Source: Bosea vestrisii
GTDB lineage: Bacteria; Pseudomonadota; Alphaproteobacteria; Rhizobiales; Beijerinckiaceae
Direction of reading: 5' to 3'
Length of the DNA: 64,000 nucleotides
Assembly (NCBI RefSeq): GCF_030144325.1
Contig: NZ_CP126307.1
Location: forward strand, 2,480,001 to 2,544,000
Shown here: positions 44,304 to 55,942 of the stretch, piece by piece
Layout of the letters: each line of letters opens with the position of its first letter
Numbering within the stretch: the first letter of the stretch is position 1
Notes under the pieces: model-generated
Databases searched by the model: none
Seen by the model: the letters and a program-made list of their open reading frames with translations, nothing else
What the model was told of the DNA's origin: nothing
Position numbers and translations under genes: made by a program

Positions 44304-45338
44304 ATGAGCGAGATGACGATCCTCAGCATGGAGGCGCTGACGCGCCGGATCGAGGCGGTCTTCCGCAAGGGTGGATTGTCGCCGCTTCATGCCGCGGCGC
44401 TGGCCCGCGTGATCGCAGCCGGCGAACGCGACGGCTGCAAGTCGCATGGCGTCTTCCGGGTCGAGGGTTGCCTGCGCACCATCAAGGCGGGCAAGGTCTC
44501 GCCCGACGCTGAGCCTATCCTGCATGACGACGGCTCGGCCGTGCTGCGCGTCGCGGCAGGCGGCGCCTTCTCCTGCGCCGGCTTCGAACTTGGCGCACCG
44601 GTGCTGGCCGAGCGTGCCAGGAAGCTCGGCCTCGCCGCTTTGGTGATTAACGACTGCACCCATTTTTCGGCACTCTGGCCGGAGGTCGAGGCGCTCGCGG
44701 GGATGGGCGTCGCCGCGCTGGCGATGTGCCCGAGCTACGCCACCGTCGCCCCTTCTGGCGGAACGACCGCCCTGCTCGGCACCAACCCGCTCGCCTTCGG
44801 CTGGCCGCGCAAGGACGGCCATCCTTACGTCTTCGACTTCGCCACCAGCGTCGCCGCCCGCGGCGAGATCGAATTGCATCGCCGCGCCGGGAAGCCCCTG
44901 CCGGAGGGCTGGGCGCTCGACTCCCAGGGTGAGCCGACCACCGATCCGACCGCGGCGCTCGCCGGGGCGATGCTGCCCTTCGGCGGGCACAAGGGCTCGG
45001 CGATCTCGACCATGATCGAATTGCTCGCCGGTGTGATGATCGGCGACCTGACCAGCCAGGGCGCGCTCGATTTCCTGGGAACCACGACGCTGGCGCCGCA
45101 GCATGGCGAGCTGATCCTGGCGTTCTCGCCGGAGCGCTTCGCCGCCGGACGTCCCGGCGATCCGTTCGCGCGCGCCGAGACATTGTTCGAGGCGATCGCC
45201 GGACAGGGCGCGCGCCTGCCCTCGCAGCGCCGTTTCAAGGCCCGCGAGGGCTCGCTGGCGGATGGCATCGCCCTGACCTCCGCCGAGGTCGAGCAACTGG
45301 ACCGGCTGGAGGCGCTAGGCCTCGACGCGGTCGCTTGA
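44304..45338 (+). CDS. Ldh-family NAD(P)-dependent oxidoreductase
   Basis: A 344-residue member of the malate/L-lactate dehydrogenase-2 family, which includes delta1-pyrroline-2-carboxylate reductases, ureidoglycolate and sulfolactate dehydrogenases. Marks are GCKSHGVFRVEGCLRTIKAG, NDCTHFSALWPEVEAL, TNPLAFGWPR and PFGGHKGSAISTMIELLAG. Beside a hydroxyproline epimerase the likely job is reduction of a pyrroline-2-carboxylate. It is divergent from the epimerase. Confidence 0.88.
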   Translation: MSEMTILSMEALTRRIEAVFRKGGLSPLHAAALARVIAAGERDGCKSHGVFRVEGCLRTIKAGKVSPDAEPILHDDGSAVLRVAAGGAFSCAGFELGAPVLAERARKLGLAALVINDCTHFSALWPEVEALAGMGVAALAMCPSYATVAPSGGTTALLGTNPLAFGWPRKDGHPYVFDFATSVAARGEIELHRRAGKPLPEGWALDSQGEPTTDPTAALAGAMLPFGGHKGSAISTMIELLAGVMIGDLTSQGALDFLGTTTLAPQHGELILAFSPERFAAGRPGDPFARAETLFEAIAGQGARLPSQRRFKAREGSLADGIALTSAEVEQLDRLEALGLDAVA

Positions 45339-45365
45339 GAAAGACTGCGACGAGCGCACGCGCAA

Positions 45366-45514
45366 ACCCCTCCCCCTTGTGGGGAGGGGCAGGGGTGGGG
45401 GGCGGAAAGTCAGAGCTCTCCTTGATCGATAGAACCAGCCTGTTCCTATAATCTGCCTCGCACCCGGTCGTTCGCCCCCATCCCCATACCCTTCCCCACA
45501 AGGGGGAAGGGAGG
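45366..45514. repeat. REP-like inverted repeat pair C
   Basis: Left hairpin CCCCTCCCCCTTGTGGGGAG followed by GGGCAGGGGTGGGGGGCGG. Right copy inverted: CGCCCCCATCCCCATACCC then TTCCCCACAAGGGGGAAGGG. It occupies most of the gap between two convergent genes and may act as a bidirectional transcription end. Confidence 0.75.
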
Positions 45515-45547
45515 AGCTGAGGCGATCAACCTCTCGCGAAACAACCC

Positions 45548-46510
45548 TCAGGCAGCGCGCTTCTGCATCGCGCCGGCCTGCTTCGACCATTGCGCATACC
45601 AGGCGTCGAACAGCTTCAGCTGCGCCTCGACATAGCCACGCTGGCCCTGGCCGAGCGCGTCAGTCGGGTTGAAGTGCAGGGCATATTCTGCATCCCCCTT
45701 CAGCACCATCATGTGCTTGAAATAGAGGACGAGGTCCGGCCCCTCGTCGAAGGAAGAGAGCACGGCGAGCGCCGCCTCGAGCTCGAGCGCGAGCCGGCGC
45801 GCCTCGACATCGCCCGTCGCCGCCGCCCGGCTCAGGCTGACGAGGTGCAGCACTTCCCTGGGCAGCACGCAGCCGATGCCGGTGATCGCGCCGGTCGCGC
45901 CGCAGTTGACGAAGCCGTGGAAGACGCAGGTGTCGACGCCGATCATCAGCGAGACGTCGTCGTCGCGGCTGGTGATGGTCTCGGCCGCATAGCGCATGTC
46001 GGCGGCACCACCGAACTCCTTGAAGCCGATCAGGTTCGGATGCTCGGCCCGCAGCGCGAAGAACAGGTCGGCGCGGGTAGCGAAGCCATAATAGGGGCTG
46101 TTGTAGATCACCGCCGGTAGGTCAGGCGCGGCGGCGAGGATCGCCTTGAAATGGTGGCGCTGCGCCTCGACCACCGAGCCGCGCGAGAGCACGCGCGGGA
46201 TCACCATCAGCCCCTTGGCGCCGACCTTCTGGGCATGGGCGGCGTGGGCGACGGCGGAGGCGGTGTTGACCGCGCCGGTACCGACGATCACAGGCACGCC
46301 GGCCTTAACCAGGGCCTCGACGCCTTCCATCCGCTGCGCATCGGTCAGCAGCGGCCAATCGCCCATCGAGCCGCAATAGACCACGGCCGACATGCCGGCG
46401 GCGATCAGCTCCTTGCCCTTGCGCACCAGCGCCTCGAAATCGGGGCTGCGGTCATCCTTGCAGGGGGTCATCAGCGCCGGCATGCAGCCGGAAAAGATCT
46501 GGGCCTTCAT
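45548..46510 (-). CDS. DHDPS-family enzyme, likely pyrroline-4-hydroxy-2-carboxylate deaminase
   Basis: A 320-residue DHDPS-superfamily TIM barrel with the Schiff-base Lys in NLIGFKEFGGAADMRY and the Tyr region AVIYNSPYYGF. The canonical GTTGE loop is YCGSMGDWPLL. In hydroxyproline catabolism a DHDPS-family deaminase converts 4-hydroxy-pyrroline-2-carboxylate to 2-oxoglutarate semialdehyde; the epimerase next door makes this the best guess. ATG 46510 follows GAGGAGCG. The upstream gap carries a TTGTCGACAA operator. Confidence 0.85.
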   Translation of the reverse strand: MKAQIFSGCMPALMTPCKDDRSPDFEALVRKGKELIAAGMSAVVYCGSMGDWPLLTDAQRMEGVEALVKAGVPVIVGTGAVNTASAVAHAAHAQKVGAKGLMVIPRVLSRGSVVEAQRHHFKAILAAAPDLPAVIYNSPYYGFATRADLFFALRAEHPNLIGFKEFGGAADMRYAAETITSRDDDVSLMIGVDTCVFHGFVNCGATGAITGIGCVLPREVLHLVSLSRAAATGDVEARRLALELEAALAVLSSFDEGPDLVLYFKHMMVLKGDAEYALHFNPTDALGQGQRGYVEAQLKLFDAWYAQWSKQAGAMQKRAA

Positions 46511-46592
46511 CACGCGCTCCTCGGGCTGGCGGTTCCATGGGCGGCCTGTCTCGCCGCCTTGATCGACAGCCATAATACTCTTTGTATTTTAT

Positions 46593-46602
46593 TTGTCGAC
46601 AA
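46593..46602. promoter_or_regulatory. GntR operator TTGTCGACAA upstream of DHDPS-family gene
   Basis: A perfect palindrome in an AT-rich patch 83 bases upstream of the DHDPS-family start. The same TTGTCGACA core recurs at the start of the GntR gene, so both are likely sites of that regulator. Confidence 0.6.
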
Positions 46603-46623
46603 GAAATTTTGACACGCAAGAGC

Positions 46624-46772
46624 CCGTCATTCCTGGGCAGGCCGAAGGCCTGAGCCCGGAACTCAGAACCGATGCCATGGCAGAGGGAGCCTGGCCTTTG
46701 CCGCGGTTTCTGGACCGCCGGCATCGGCTCTGGATTCCGGGCCCTTCGCTACGCGAAGTCCCGGAATGACGG
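46624..46772. repeat. Palindromic intergenic element D with GTCATTCC ends
   Basis: About 150 bases with inverted ends: CCGTCATTCCTGGGC on the left and TCCCGGAATGACGG on the right. Inner arms are GGCCGAAGGCC on the left and CTTCGCTACGCGAAG on the right. No coding capacity. It resembles the short intergenic palindromes common in soil alphaproteobacteria and could be a MITE-like element. It lies between the GntR gene and its presumed target. Confidence 0.65.
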
Positions 46773-46783
46773 ACGGTTCGGTG

Positions 46784-47488
46784 CTACAGCGCTACCGTCT
46801 GGCGGCGGTCGCGCGCGATCAACTGCTGGATCTGCTGGACGATCTGGTCGGCATGGGCCTTGGCCAGCCGGTCGGCGCCCTCGACGTCGCGGGCCGCGAT
46901 CGCCGCGATCATCTCCTCATGCTCCGCCACATAGCGCTGCGGCAAACGGTCGTCGAAGGAGGAGTAGTAGAGCCGCAGGATGCGCCGGCCTTCGTCGAGC
47001 AGGCGGCAAAACAGTCCGGTGTAGTAGGGATTGCGCCCGGCTTTCGCGATCGCGGCATGGAAATCGCGGTTGGTGGCGATCATGGCGAGCGCGTCCTGCG
47101 CCGCGACAGCCCCAGCGAAGGCGGCCTGCCGGGCACGGATGGCGTCGAGATCGGCCGGCACATGGAACTGCGCCGCCAGCCTTGTGGTGACGCGATACAT
47201 CAGTGTGATCGCGTCGAAGAAGGTGTGCAGGTTGAGGAAGTCGATGTTCGACACCACCGTCGAGCGGTTGGGCAGCGTCGTCACCAGCCCTTCGCTCGCC
47301 AGGCGCACCAGTGCCTCGCGGATCGGCGTGCGCGACATCGACAGCCGCTCGGCGAGCTGGATCTCGTCGATCGGGCTGCCGGGCGGCAGCACGAGGTCGA
47401 TGATGTCGTCGCGCAGGATGTCGTAGACGAGCTTGACGCCCTCGCCCCGCTTGCGCTCGGCCGGAGCCGCCGTGGTCCTGTCGGTCAT
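46784..47488 (-). CDS. GntR-family (FCD) transcriptional regulator
   Basis: A 234-residue regulator. Winged helix at about 20-80 (ILRDDIIDLVLPPGSPIDEI, MSRTPIREALVRLASEGLV); FCD ligand domain with NRDFHAAIAKAGRNPYY and AEHEEMIAAI. ATG 47488 was chosen because it gives the family length and leaves the TTGTCGACA operator (47500) outside the gene; ATG 47509 and an upstream start are possible. It likely controls the hydroxyproline-type genes and itself. Confidence 0.88.
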   Translation of the reverse strand: MTDRTTAAPAERKRGEGVKLVYDILRDDIIDLVLPPGSPIDEIQLAERLSMSRTPIREALVRLASEGLVTTLPNRSTVVSNIDFLNLHTFFDAITLMYRVTTRLAAQFHVPADLDAIRARQAAFAGAVAAQDALAMIATNRDFHAAIAKAGRNPYYTGLFCRLLDEGRRILRLYYSSFDDRLPQRYVAEHEEMIAAIAARDVEGADRLAKAHADQIVQQIQQLIARDRRQTVAL

Positions 47489-47499
47489 GTCGCCATCCA

Positions 47500-47514
47500 T
47501 TGTCGACATGACAA
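47500..47514. promoter_or_regulatory. GntR autoregulatory operator
   Basis: TTGTCGACATGACAA shares TTGTCGACA with the perfect palindrome at 46593 and ends in a second half-site TGACAA. It is immediately upstream of the chosen GntR start, as expected for autorepression. Confidence 0.5.
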
Positions 47515-47576
47515 ATACAGATTGCACCTAACGGCGCAACAGCGCCGGCTGGCCGAGCCGGCGTCGCTGGGCGCGT

Positions 47577-49853
47577 TCAGCCGCCGATCTGCCGGATCGC
47601 GATCTTGTTGAAGCGCGGCTTGGCTTCGCCCTGCTGCTCGATCGCGACCTCGCCATTGCGGACATGGAAGCGGATCAGCGTCGCCCCCGCTCCGCGCCAG
47701 TCGGCGGTCTCACCGTCGTCCTCGTAGAGCTCGCCCGAGGCGCCCTCGACCACGCCGCAGACCAGCACCTCGCGCTCATTGCTGATGCCCTTGGCATCAC
47801 CGAGCGGGATCAGCGCGCCGGCCCGCACGAACAGCGGCAGCCGGCCGAGCGGCGCCGCAACCGTCACGGTGACACCGCCGGGATAGTGCTTGCCATCATG
47901 CCAGTCATACCAGCCGCCCTCATGCTGCGGCAGGTAGACCGCACGCTCGCGCGCGCCCTCTTCCAGCACCGGCGCGACCAGCACGTCCGGGCCGAGCATG
48001 AAGACATCGTCCACCGCCACAGCCGCCGCATCCTGCGGGAAATCATAGAGCAGCGGGCGCACGGCCGGGATGCCGTCGCGGCTCGCCCGCCACATCTGGG
48101 TGTAGAGATAGGGCATCAGCCGGTAGCGCAGCGAGATCGCCTCGCGCACCTGCGGCACCATCTCCGGATACATCCAGGGCAGGTTGACGACGCCGTCATC
48201 GTTCCAGGAGTTCATCACCATGCGCGGCCAGAGCGCGCAGAACTCGTTGAAGCGGACGAAGAGCTCGGGACCGGGCGTCGGGCCATGGAAGCCGCCGACA
48301 TCGTGGCCGATCGAGAACATACCCGACAGGCTCATGTTGAGCCCCTGGGTCAGGTTGTAGCGCAGCGTCTTCCAGGCGGTCTCGTTGTCGCCCGACCAGG
48401 TCTGGGCGTAGCGCGAGATGCCGGCGCAGCCGCCGCGCGTGATCGAGTACTGGCGCTTGCCCGGCTCGCGCGCGGCTTGCGCCTCATAGGACAGCTTGGT
48501 CATCAAGAGCGGCTGCGCCGGGCGTGCCAGCGCCTGCCGGAAGGGCCGCCCATCGCCGTCGCAGACCGCGTCCTCGTCCCAGATCTCGTATTCGTTGTTG
48601 TCGTTCCAGACCGTGGTGAAGCCGTGGTCGAGCAAAGCCGTCTCGATGCCGGCGCGCCACCAGGCCCGGCCCTTCGGGTTGGTGAAGTCGATATGGAAGC
48701 CGAGCCCGTCCCAGAACTGCGCCACGGCCGGCTCGCCGGACTTGGAATCCTTGACCAGGAAGCCCTGGTCGAGCGCTTCCTTGAGGCGCGGATGGTCGTC
48801 GAGCAGGCAAGGCTTCAGGTTGGCGACGGTGTGCATGCCGGCCTTGTTCAGCCGCTTCATCGTCACCAGCGGCTCCGGGAACTTTTCGCGATTCCAGTTG
48901 AAGGCGTAGCGGCGCTGGCCGATCTGGGTGTAGCCCGAGCCGAAATGGAAGCTGTCGCAGGGTATGGCGTGCTTGCGGCATTTGGCGATGAAGTCGCTGA
49001 TGCGGGCATCGGCATCGGGCGCATCGGCGATCGCCATCGAGGTCACGCCGAAGCCGAAGGACCAGCGCGGCGCGAAGGCCTGACCGCCGGTCAGCCAGGA
49101 GAAGCGCTTGACCACATCCGGCACGGTCGGGCCGGCCATCACGTAATAGTCGAGATCGCCGTCATCGCCTTTCCAGGAGCGGAACAGGCCGTGATAGTTG
49201 TCGAGCGTGCAGCCGAGATCGACGCTGCCGGTTGAGAGGTTGTCGTAGAAGATGCCATGGGCGCCCGCCTTCCCGTCGACGATGAAGAAGGGCAGCATCT
49301 TGTAGAGCGGGTCGGACAATTCGGCGTCGAAGCCGCACGGGTCGACGGCGTCGATGGCGAAGCGCCGCCCGGTCCGGTCGAGCGGGCCGGCCTTGTCGCC
49401 GAGCCCGTAATGCCGCTCGGCATAGTCGCGGGCCATGAAGTGCGACACCGCCCCAGTGCGCGGCGAGATCAGATAGGCCTGCGTGGTGCGGTCCTGCAGG
49501 AAGGCTTCCGCCTCGCCTTCGCGCCGCCAGGCGATGCCGAAGGGCGAGAGCGTGACCTCGGCCGTCAGGCCGTCAGCCGACAGCGTGACCTTGCCCTCGC
49601 CTTCGCTCACGCTCGCCTGCGGGCAGGCAAAACCGGAATGGTCGTCGCGCGAGCGTCCTTCATAAGCGGGCTCGAGCCCGCCCGGCGCGATCGACCAGCC
49701 GCGGTCGAGCCGATAGCCGTCCTGCGGCTTCAGCGTGACACGGCCGATATCGCCTTCGAGGATACGAACAGCGATCGTCGCACCAAGGCCGACATCGAAC
49801 AAGGCGGCTTCGCCGTCGCGGCCGAGATAACGGCCTTGCGTCAGGGCTTTCAT
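47577..49853 (-). CDS. Glycoside hydrolase family 31 (alpha-glucosidase/xylosidase type)
   Basis: A 758-residue GH31 enzyme with an N-terminal beta-sandwich (1 to about 230), a (beta/alpha)8 catalytic domain (about 250-600) and C-terminal beta domains. The nucleophile region is FTTVWNDNNEYEIW (usual form W-x-DMNE). The acid/base is the Asp in TWSGDNETAW; IGHDVGGFHG is also typical. No signal peptide, so it acts in the cytoplasm on imported alpha-glycosides. It is the last gene of the sugar ABC operon, 19 bases after the ATPase, so it hydrolyses what that importer brings in. Precise linkage is unknown. Confidence 0.92.
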   Translation of the reverse strand: MKALTQGRYLGRDGEAALFDVGLGATIAVRILEGDIGRVTLKPQDGYRLDRGWSIAPGGLEPAYEGRSRDDHSGFACPQASVSEGEGKVTLSADGLTAEVTLSPFGIAWRREGEAEAFLQDRTTQAYLISPRTGAVSHFMARDYAERHYGLGDKAGPLDRTGRRFAIDAVDPCGFDAELSDPLYKMLPFFIVDGKAGAHGIFYDNLSTGSVDLGCTLDNYHGLFRSWKGDDGDLDYYVMAGPTVPDVVKRFSWLTGGQAFAPRWSFGFGVTSMAIADAPDADARISDFIAKCRKHAIPCDSFHFGSGYTQIGQRRYAFNWNREKFPEPLVTMKRLNKAGMHTVANLKPCLLDDHPRLKEALDQGFLVKDSKSGEPAVAQFWDGLGFHIDFTNPKGRAWWRAGIETALLDHGFTTVWNDNNEYEIWDEDAVCDGDGRPFRQALARPAQPLLMTKLSYEAQAAREPGKRQYSITRGGCAGISRYAQTWSGDNETAWKTLRYNLTQGLNMSLSGMFSIGHDVGGFHGPTPGPELFVRFNEFCALWPRMVMNSWNDDGVVNLPWMYPEMVPQVREAISLRYRLMPYLYTQMWRASRDGIPAVRPLLYDFPQDAAAVAVDDVFMLGPDVLVAPVLEEGARERAVYLPQHEGGWYDWHDGKHYPGGVTVTVAAPLGRLPLFVRAGALIPLGDAKGISNEREVLVCGVVEGASGELYEDDGETADWRGAGATLIRFHVRNGEVAIEQQGEAKPRFNKIAIRQIGG

Positions 49854-49872
49854 CGAATCTCTCTCGGCAGTT

Positions 49873-51988
<2,116 letters not shown>

Positions 51989-51992
<4 letters not shown>

Positions 51993-53017
51993 GCCGCCCC
52001 CTTGCGGCGGCTGGCCGCGAGCTGGGCCAGCGTCAGCGCGAACAGCACAACGCCGAGCACGACGGAGGCCGCGGCCGCCAGACCGAAATTCTGGACCTGA
52101 TTGGCGAAGGCGGTCTCGTAGATGTAGTGCACCACCATCAGCGTCGCGGTGCCCGGGCCGCCGCCGGTCAGGACGAAGACTTCGTCGAAGGTCTGCACGC
52201 CGCGGATCAGTGCCAGCACGATCACCACGATCATGTTGGGCCAGAGCAGCGGCAGGGTGATGCGCCAGAACACGCGCCAGCGCGGCGTCGCATCCATCTC
52301 GGCGGCCTCGTAGAGATCGGCAGGGATCGCCTGCAGGCCGGCGAGCAGGATCAGCGTGTAGAAGCCCATATGGGCCCAGATCGAGACGAAGACGATCCAG
52401 AACATCGCCCAGCTCGGATCGACCAGGAACAGGATGCGCTCGCCGCCGAGCGAGGTGATCGCGGCGTTGAGCAGGCCGTCGCGCTGCAGGATCCACTTCC
52501 AGGTCAGCGCCACCACCACCGGCGAGAGCAGTACCGGGAAGAAATAGACCGCGCGGAAGAAGCCGCGCGCCCGGATCTTCATGTTCAGCACCACTGCCGT
52601 CAGCAGCGAGAACAGCACCATCGCCGTGACCTGGAAGACGGTAAAGCGCGCGGTATTGGAAACGCCGCGCCAGAAATGGTCCTCGCGGCAGGAGGACGGG
52701 TCGAGGAAGGAGCCGCAATCGAAGAGATAGGCGTATTGCTGCGCCCCGACATAAGGCCGCTCGGAGGGGAAGAGGCCTGCCCCGCCCGTCACCGAGAAGA
52801 TGAAGTTGATGATGAGCGGCAGGAAGACGAAGAGCGAGAAGAAAATCAGATTGGGCAGCAGGAAGACATAGGCCATTCGGCGCTCGCCGATCAGCCGCTG
52901 CAGAACCTGCATCGGCCAGTCGATCAGCCGCATCAGGACCGCGAGCGGCGCGGCGAAGAAACTCGCTGCGCCGACGCGTTCCGATGGCGCCGCGGGGATC
53001 GGAGCGTCGGAGGCCAT
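51989..53017 (-). CDS. Carbohydrate ABC permease, UgpA/MalF type
   Basis: A 342-residue permease with six or seven membrane segments. The conserved EAA loop is DLYEAAEMDATPRWRVFWRI, followed by TLPLLWPNMIVVIVLALIRG and DEVFVLTGGGPG. It lies 5 bases downstream of the binding-protein gene. It makes a heterodimer with the next permease. Confidence 0.92.
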
Positions 53018-53022
53018 CCGCC

Positions 53023-54300
<1,278 letters not shown>

Positions 54301-54354
54301 GAGCGTTCCATCCCCGCTTGAAACGACGCCTCCCGGGACGTCTTGACTTTCATT

Positions 54355-54372
54355 TAGGCAAACGTTTGCCTA
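54355..54372. promoter_or_regulatory. LacI-family operator between sugar operon and regulator
   Basis: TAGGCAAACGTTTGCCTA is a perfect 18-base palindrome with the central CG and AAACGTTT core typical of LacI/GalR operators. On the minus strand a TTGACA (54381-54376) is followed 17-19 bases later by CCTAAATG, so the operator would sit between -35 and -10 of the binding-protein promoter. It likely serves the divergent LacI gene as well. Confidence 0.8.
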
Positions 54373-54455
54373 GCTTGTCAATCCCGAAGTCAGCCGGCAT
54401 CTCTGGCAAGCTGACTCGCCGGGCGCCGCCAAGCGAGAAGCAGGGATGGAGCGCG

Positions 54456-55493
54456 ATGAAGACCAGGGCCGCAAGGGCACATCAGGGTTCGGTCTCGCTC
54501 ACCACCGTCGCGCACGACACCGGCGTCTCGATCTCGACCGTCTCGCGCATCGTCAACGGCGCGAGCGGACGGGCCTCGCCCGAGACCGTGGCGCGCGTCG
54601 AGGAGGCGATCGCGCGGCTGGGCTACCGGCCGAATCCGGTCGGCCGGGCATTGCGCCAACGCGCCAGCCGCGTCGTCGCGATGCTCTCGCCCAATCTCGA
54701 CAACCCCGCCATGGCGGCGATCGCGGTTTCGACCGAGGCGGCGCTGCGCGCCGCCGGCTATGTGATGATCCTGTGTGACACGCATGATCGCGCCGAATTG
54801 CAGGACGACTATCTCCAGGCGATGCGCGAGCAGTTCGTAGCCGGCTATGTCATGGTCAGCGCCGTGCGCAGCCGCGGTCTCGAGGAGACGCTCAAGCGCG
54901 GCGACCCCATGGTCTTCGTCGCGCGTCACAACCCGCTCGGCGGCGGCGCCTATGTCGGCATCGACAACCGCGCCGCCGGGGCCGACGCAGCCGATTTCAT
55001 GCTGGCGCAGGGGATTAAACGGCCCGCAGTGCTGATGGCCGCACAGAATATTTCGAGCACACAGGAACGGGCGTCGGGCTTCATCGACCGCCTCGTCGCG
55101 CACGGCGTGCCGGAAGACGCGATCCGCCGCGCCAGCGGACCTGGTCTCTCGCATATCGAGATCGGCTACGCTGCTGCCCGCGCGCTGGTGCAGGAGGGTG
55201 GCTGGCCTGAAGGCGCGCTCTGCGTCAGCGACATGATCGCCTATGGCGCCTATCGGCTGGCGATCGAGAACGACGTGCCGATCCCGCAGCGCTGCACGCT
55301 GGTCGGGGTCGACGGCAATGCCATCAACCACTGGATCGCGCCCTGGCTGACCTCGATCCGCATCCCCTATGAGAGCTTCGGCGGCCATGTCGTCGGCCAA
55401 CTGGAATCGCTCTGGAGCGGCGCGCCGACATCGGAGGTCCGTATCCCGCATGAGCTGCCACTGACTGGGCTCGCACAGAAGGTAAGTGCATGA
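54456..55493 (+). CDS. LacI-family transcriptional regulator
   Basis: A 345-residue LacI/GalR protein. The helix-turn-helix is at about 14-35 (LTTVAHDTGVSISTVSRIVN) followed by the hinge GYRPNPVGRALRQRAS. The periplasmic-binding-like core runs to the end. ATG 54456 begins a normal DNA-binding domain; the frame extends upstream through the operator. It represses the divergent importer/GH31 operon until its sugar ligand binds. Its stop overlaps the cupin start (ATGA). Confidence 0.92.
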   Translation: MKTRAARAHQGSVSLTTVAHDTGVSISTVSRIVNGASGRASPETVARVEEAIARLGYRPNPVGRALRQRASRVVAMLSPNLDNPAMAAIAVSTEAALRAAGYVMILCDTHDRAELQDDYLQAMREQFVAGYVMVSAVRSRGLEETLKRGDPMVFVARHNPLGGGAYVGIDNRAAGADAADFMLAQGIKRPAVLMAAQNISSTQERASGFIDRLVAHGVPEDAIRRASGPGLSHIEIGYAAARALVQEGGWPEGALCVSDMIAYGAYRLAIENDVPIPQRCTLVGVDGNAINHWIAPWLTSIRIPYESFGGHVVGQLESLWSGAPTSEVRIPHELPLTGLAQKVSA

Positions 55494-55870
55494 ACCTGCT
55501 CGATCACGAGACCCAGCCGCTCGAGCAGTGGCGCGAGGGTGTGATGACGCTGATGCGGGTCTCGGCACTGGTGCGCTCAGCCCAGCTCTGCATCTTCGAG
55601 CAGTTCTGCGATCCCGGCCTTGGCGCCCCCATCCATCTCCACGCAGTTGAAGAAGTGCTGGAGGTGATGGAAGGCGAGGCCGAGGTCACCTTGCGCGGCG
55701 AGAGCCTGATCCTGCGCGCCAATCAATCGGTGCTGATTCCAGCGGGCGCCCGGCACGGCTTCCGCAATATTGGGAGCGGCATCCTCAAGGTCCGCGCCAC
55801 GCTCGCCGCGCCGATTTTCGAGGCGAGCTATGACGACCGCGCCGAGCAGTCGCGGCGCTGGGTGCCCTGA
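55490..55870 (+). CDS. Small single-domain cupin
   Basis: A 126-residue cupin with the metal motif APIHLHAVEEVLEVMEGEAE and second motif IPAGARHGFRNIG. Such proteins are isomerases, small dioxygenases or sugar-binding proteins; none can be assigned. Translational coupling to the LacI gene suggests a role in the same sugar pathway. Confidence 0.82.
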   Translation: MNLLDHETQPLEQWREGVMTLMRVSALVRSAQLCIFEQFCDPGLGAPIHLHAVEEVLEVMEGEAEVTLRGESLILRANQSVLIPAGARHGFRNIGSGILKVRATLAAPIFEASYDDRAEQSRRWVP

Positions 55871-55942
55871 AGCGCCAGCTACAGCCCCAGCCCTGCAGTC
55901 ATGCTACACAGGCTCTCGTTCAACCGAGACGAGGGGTTGTCG

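Noticed and set aside
47664..49235. 523-codon plus-strand frame opposite the GH31 gene
   Set aside because: Shadow of the glycosidase, with no domain character.
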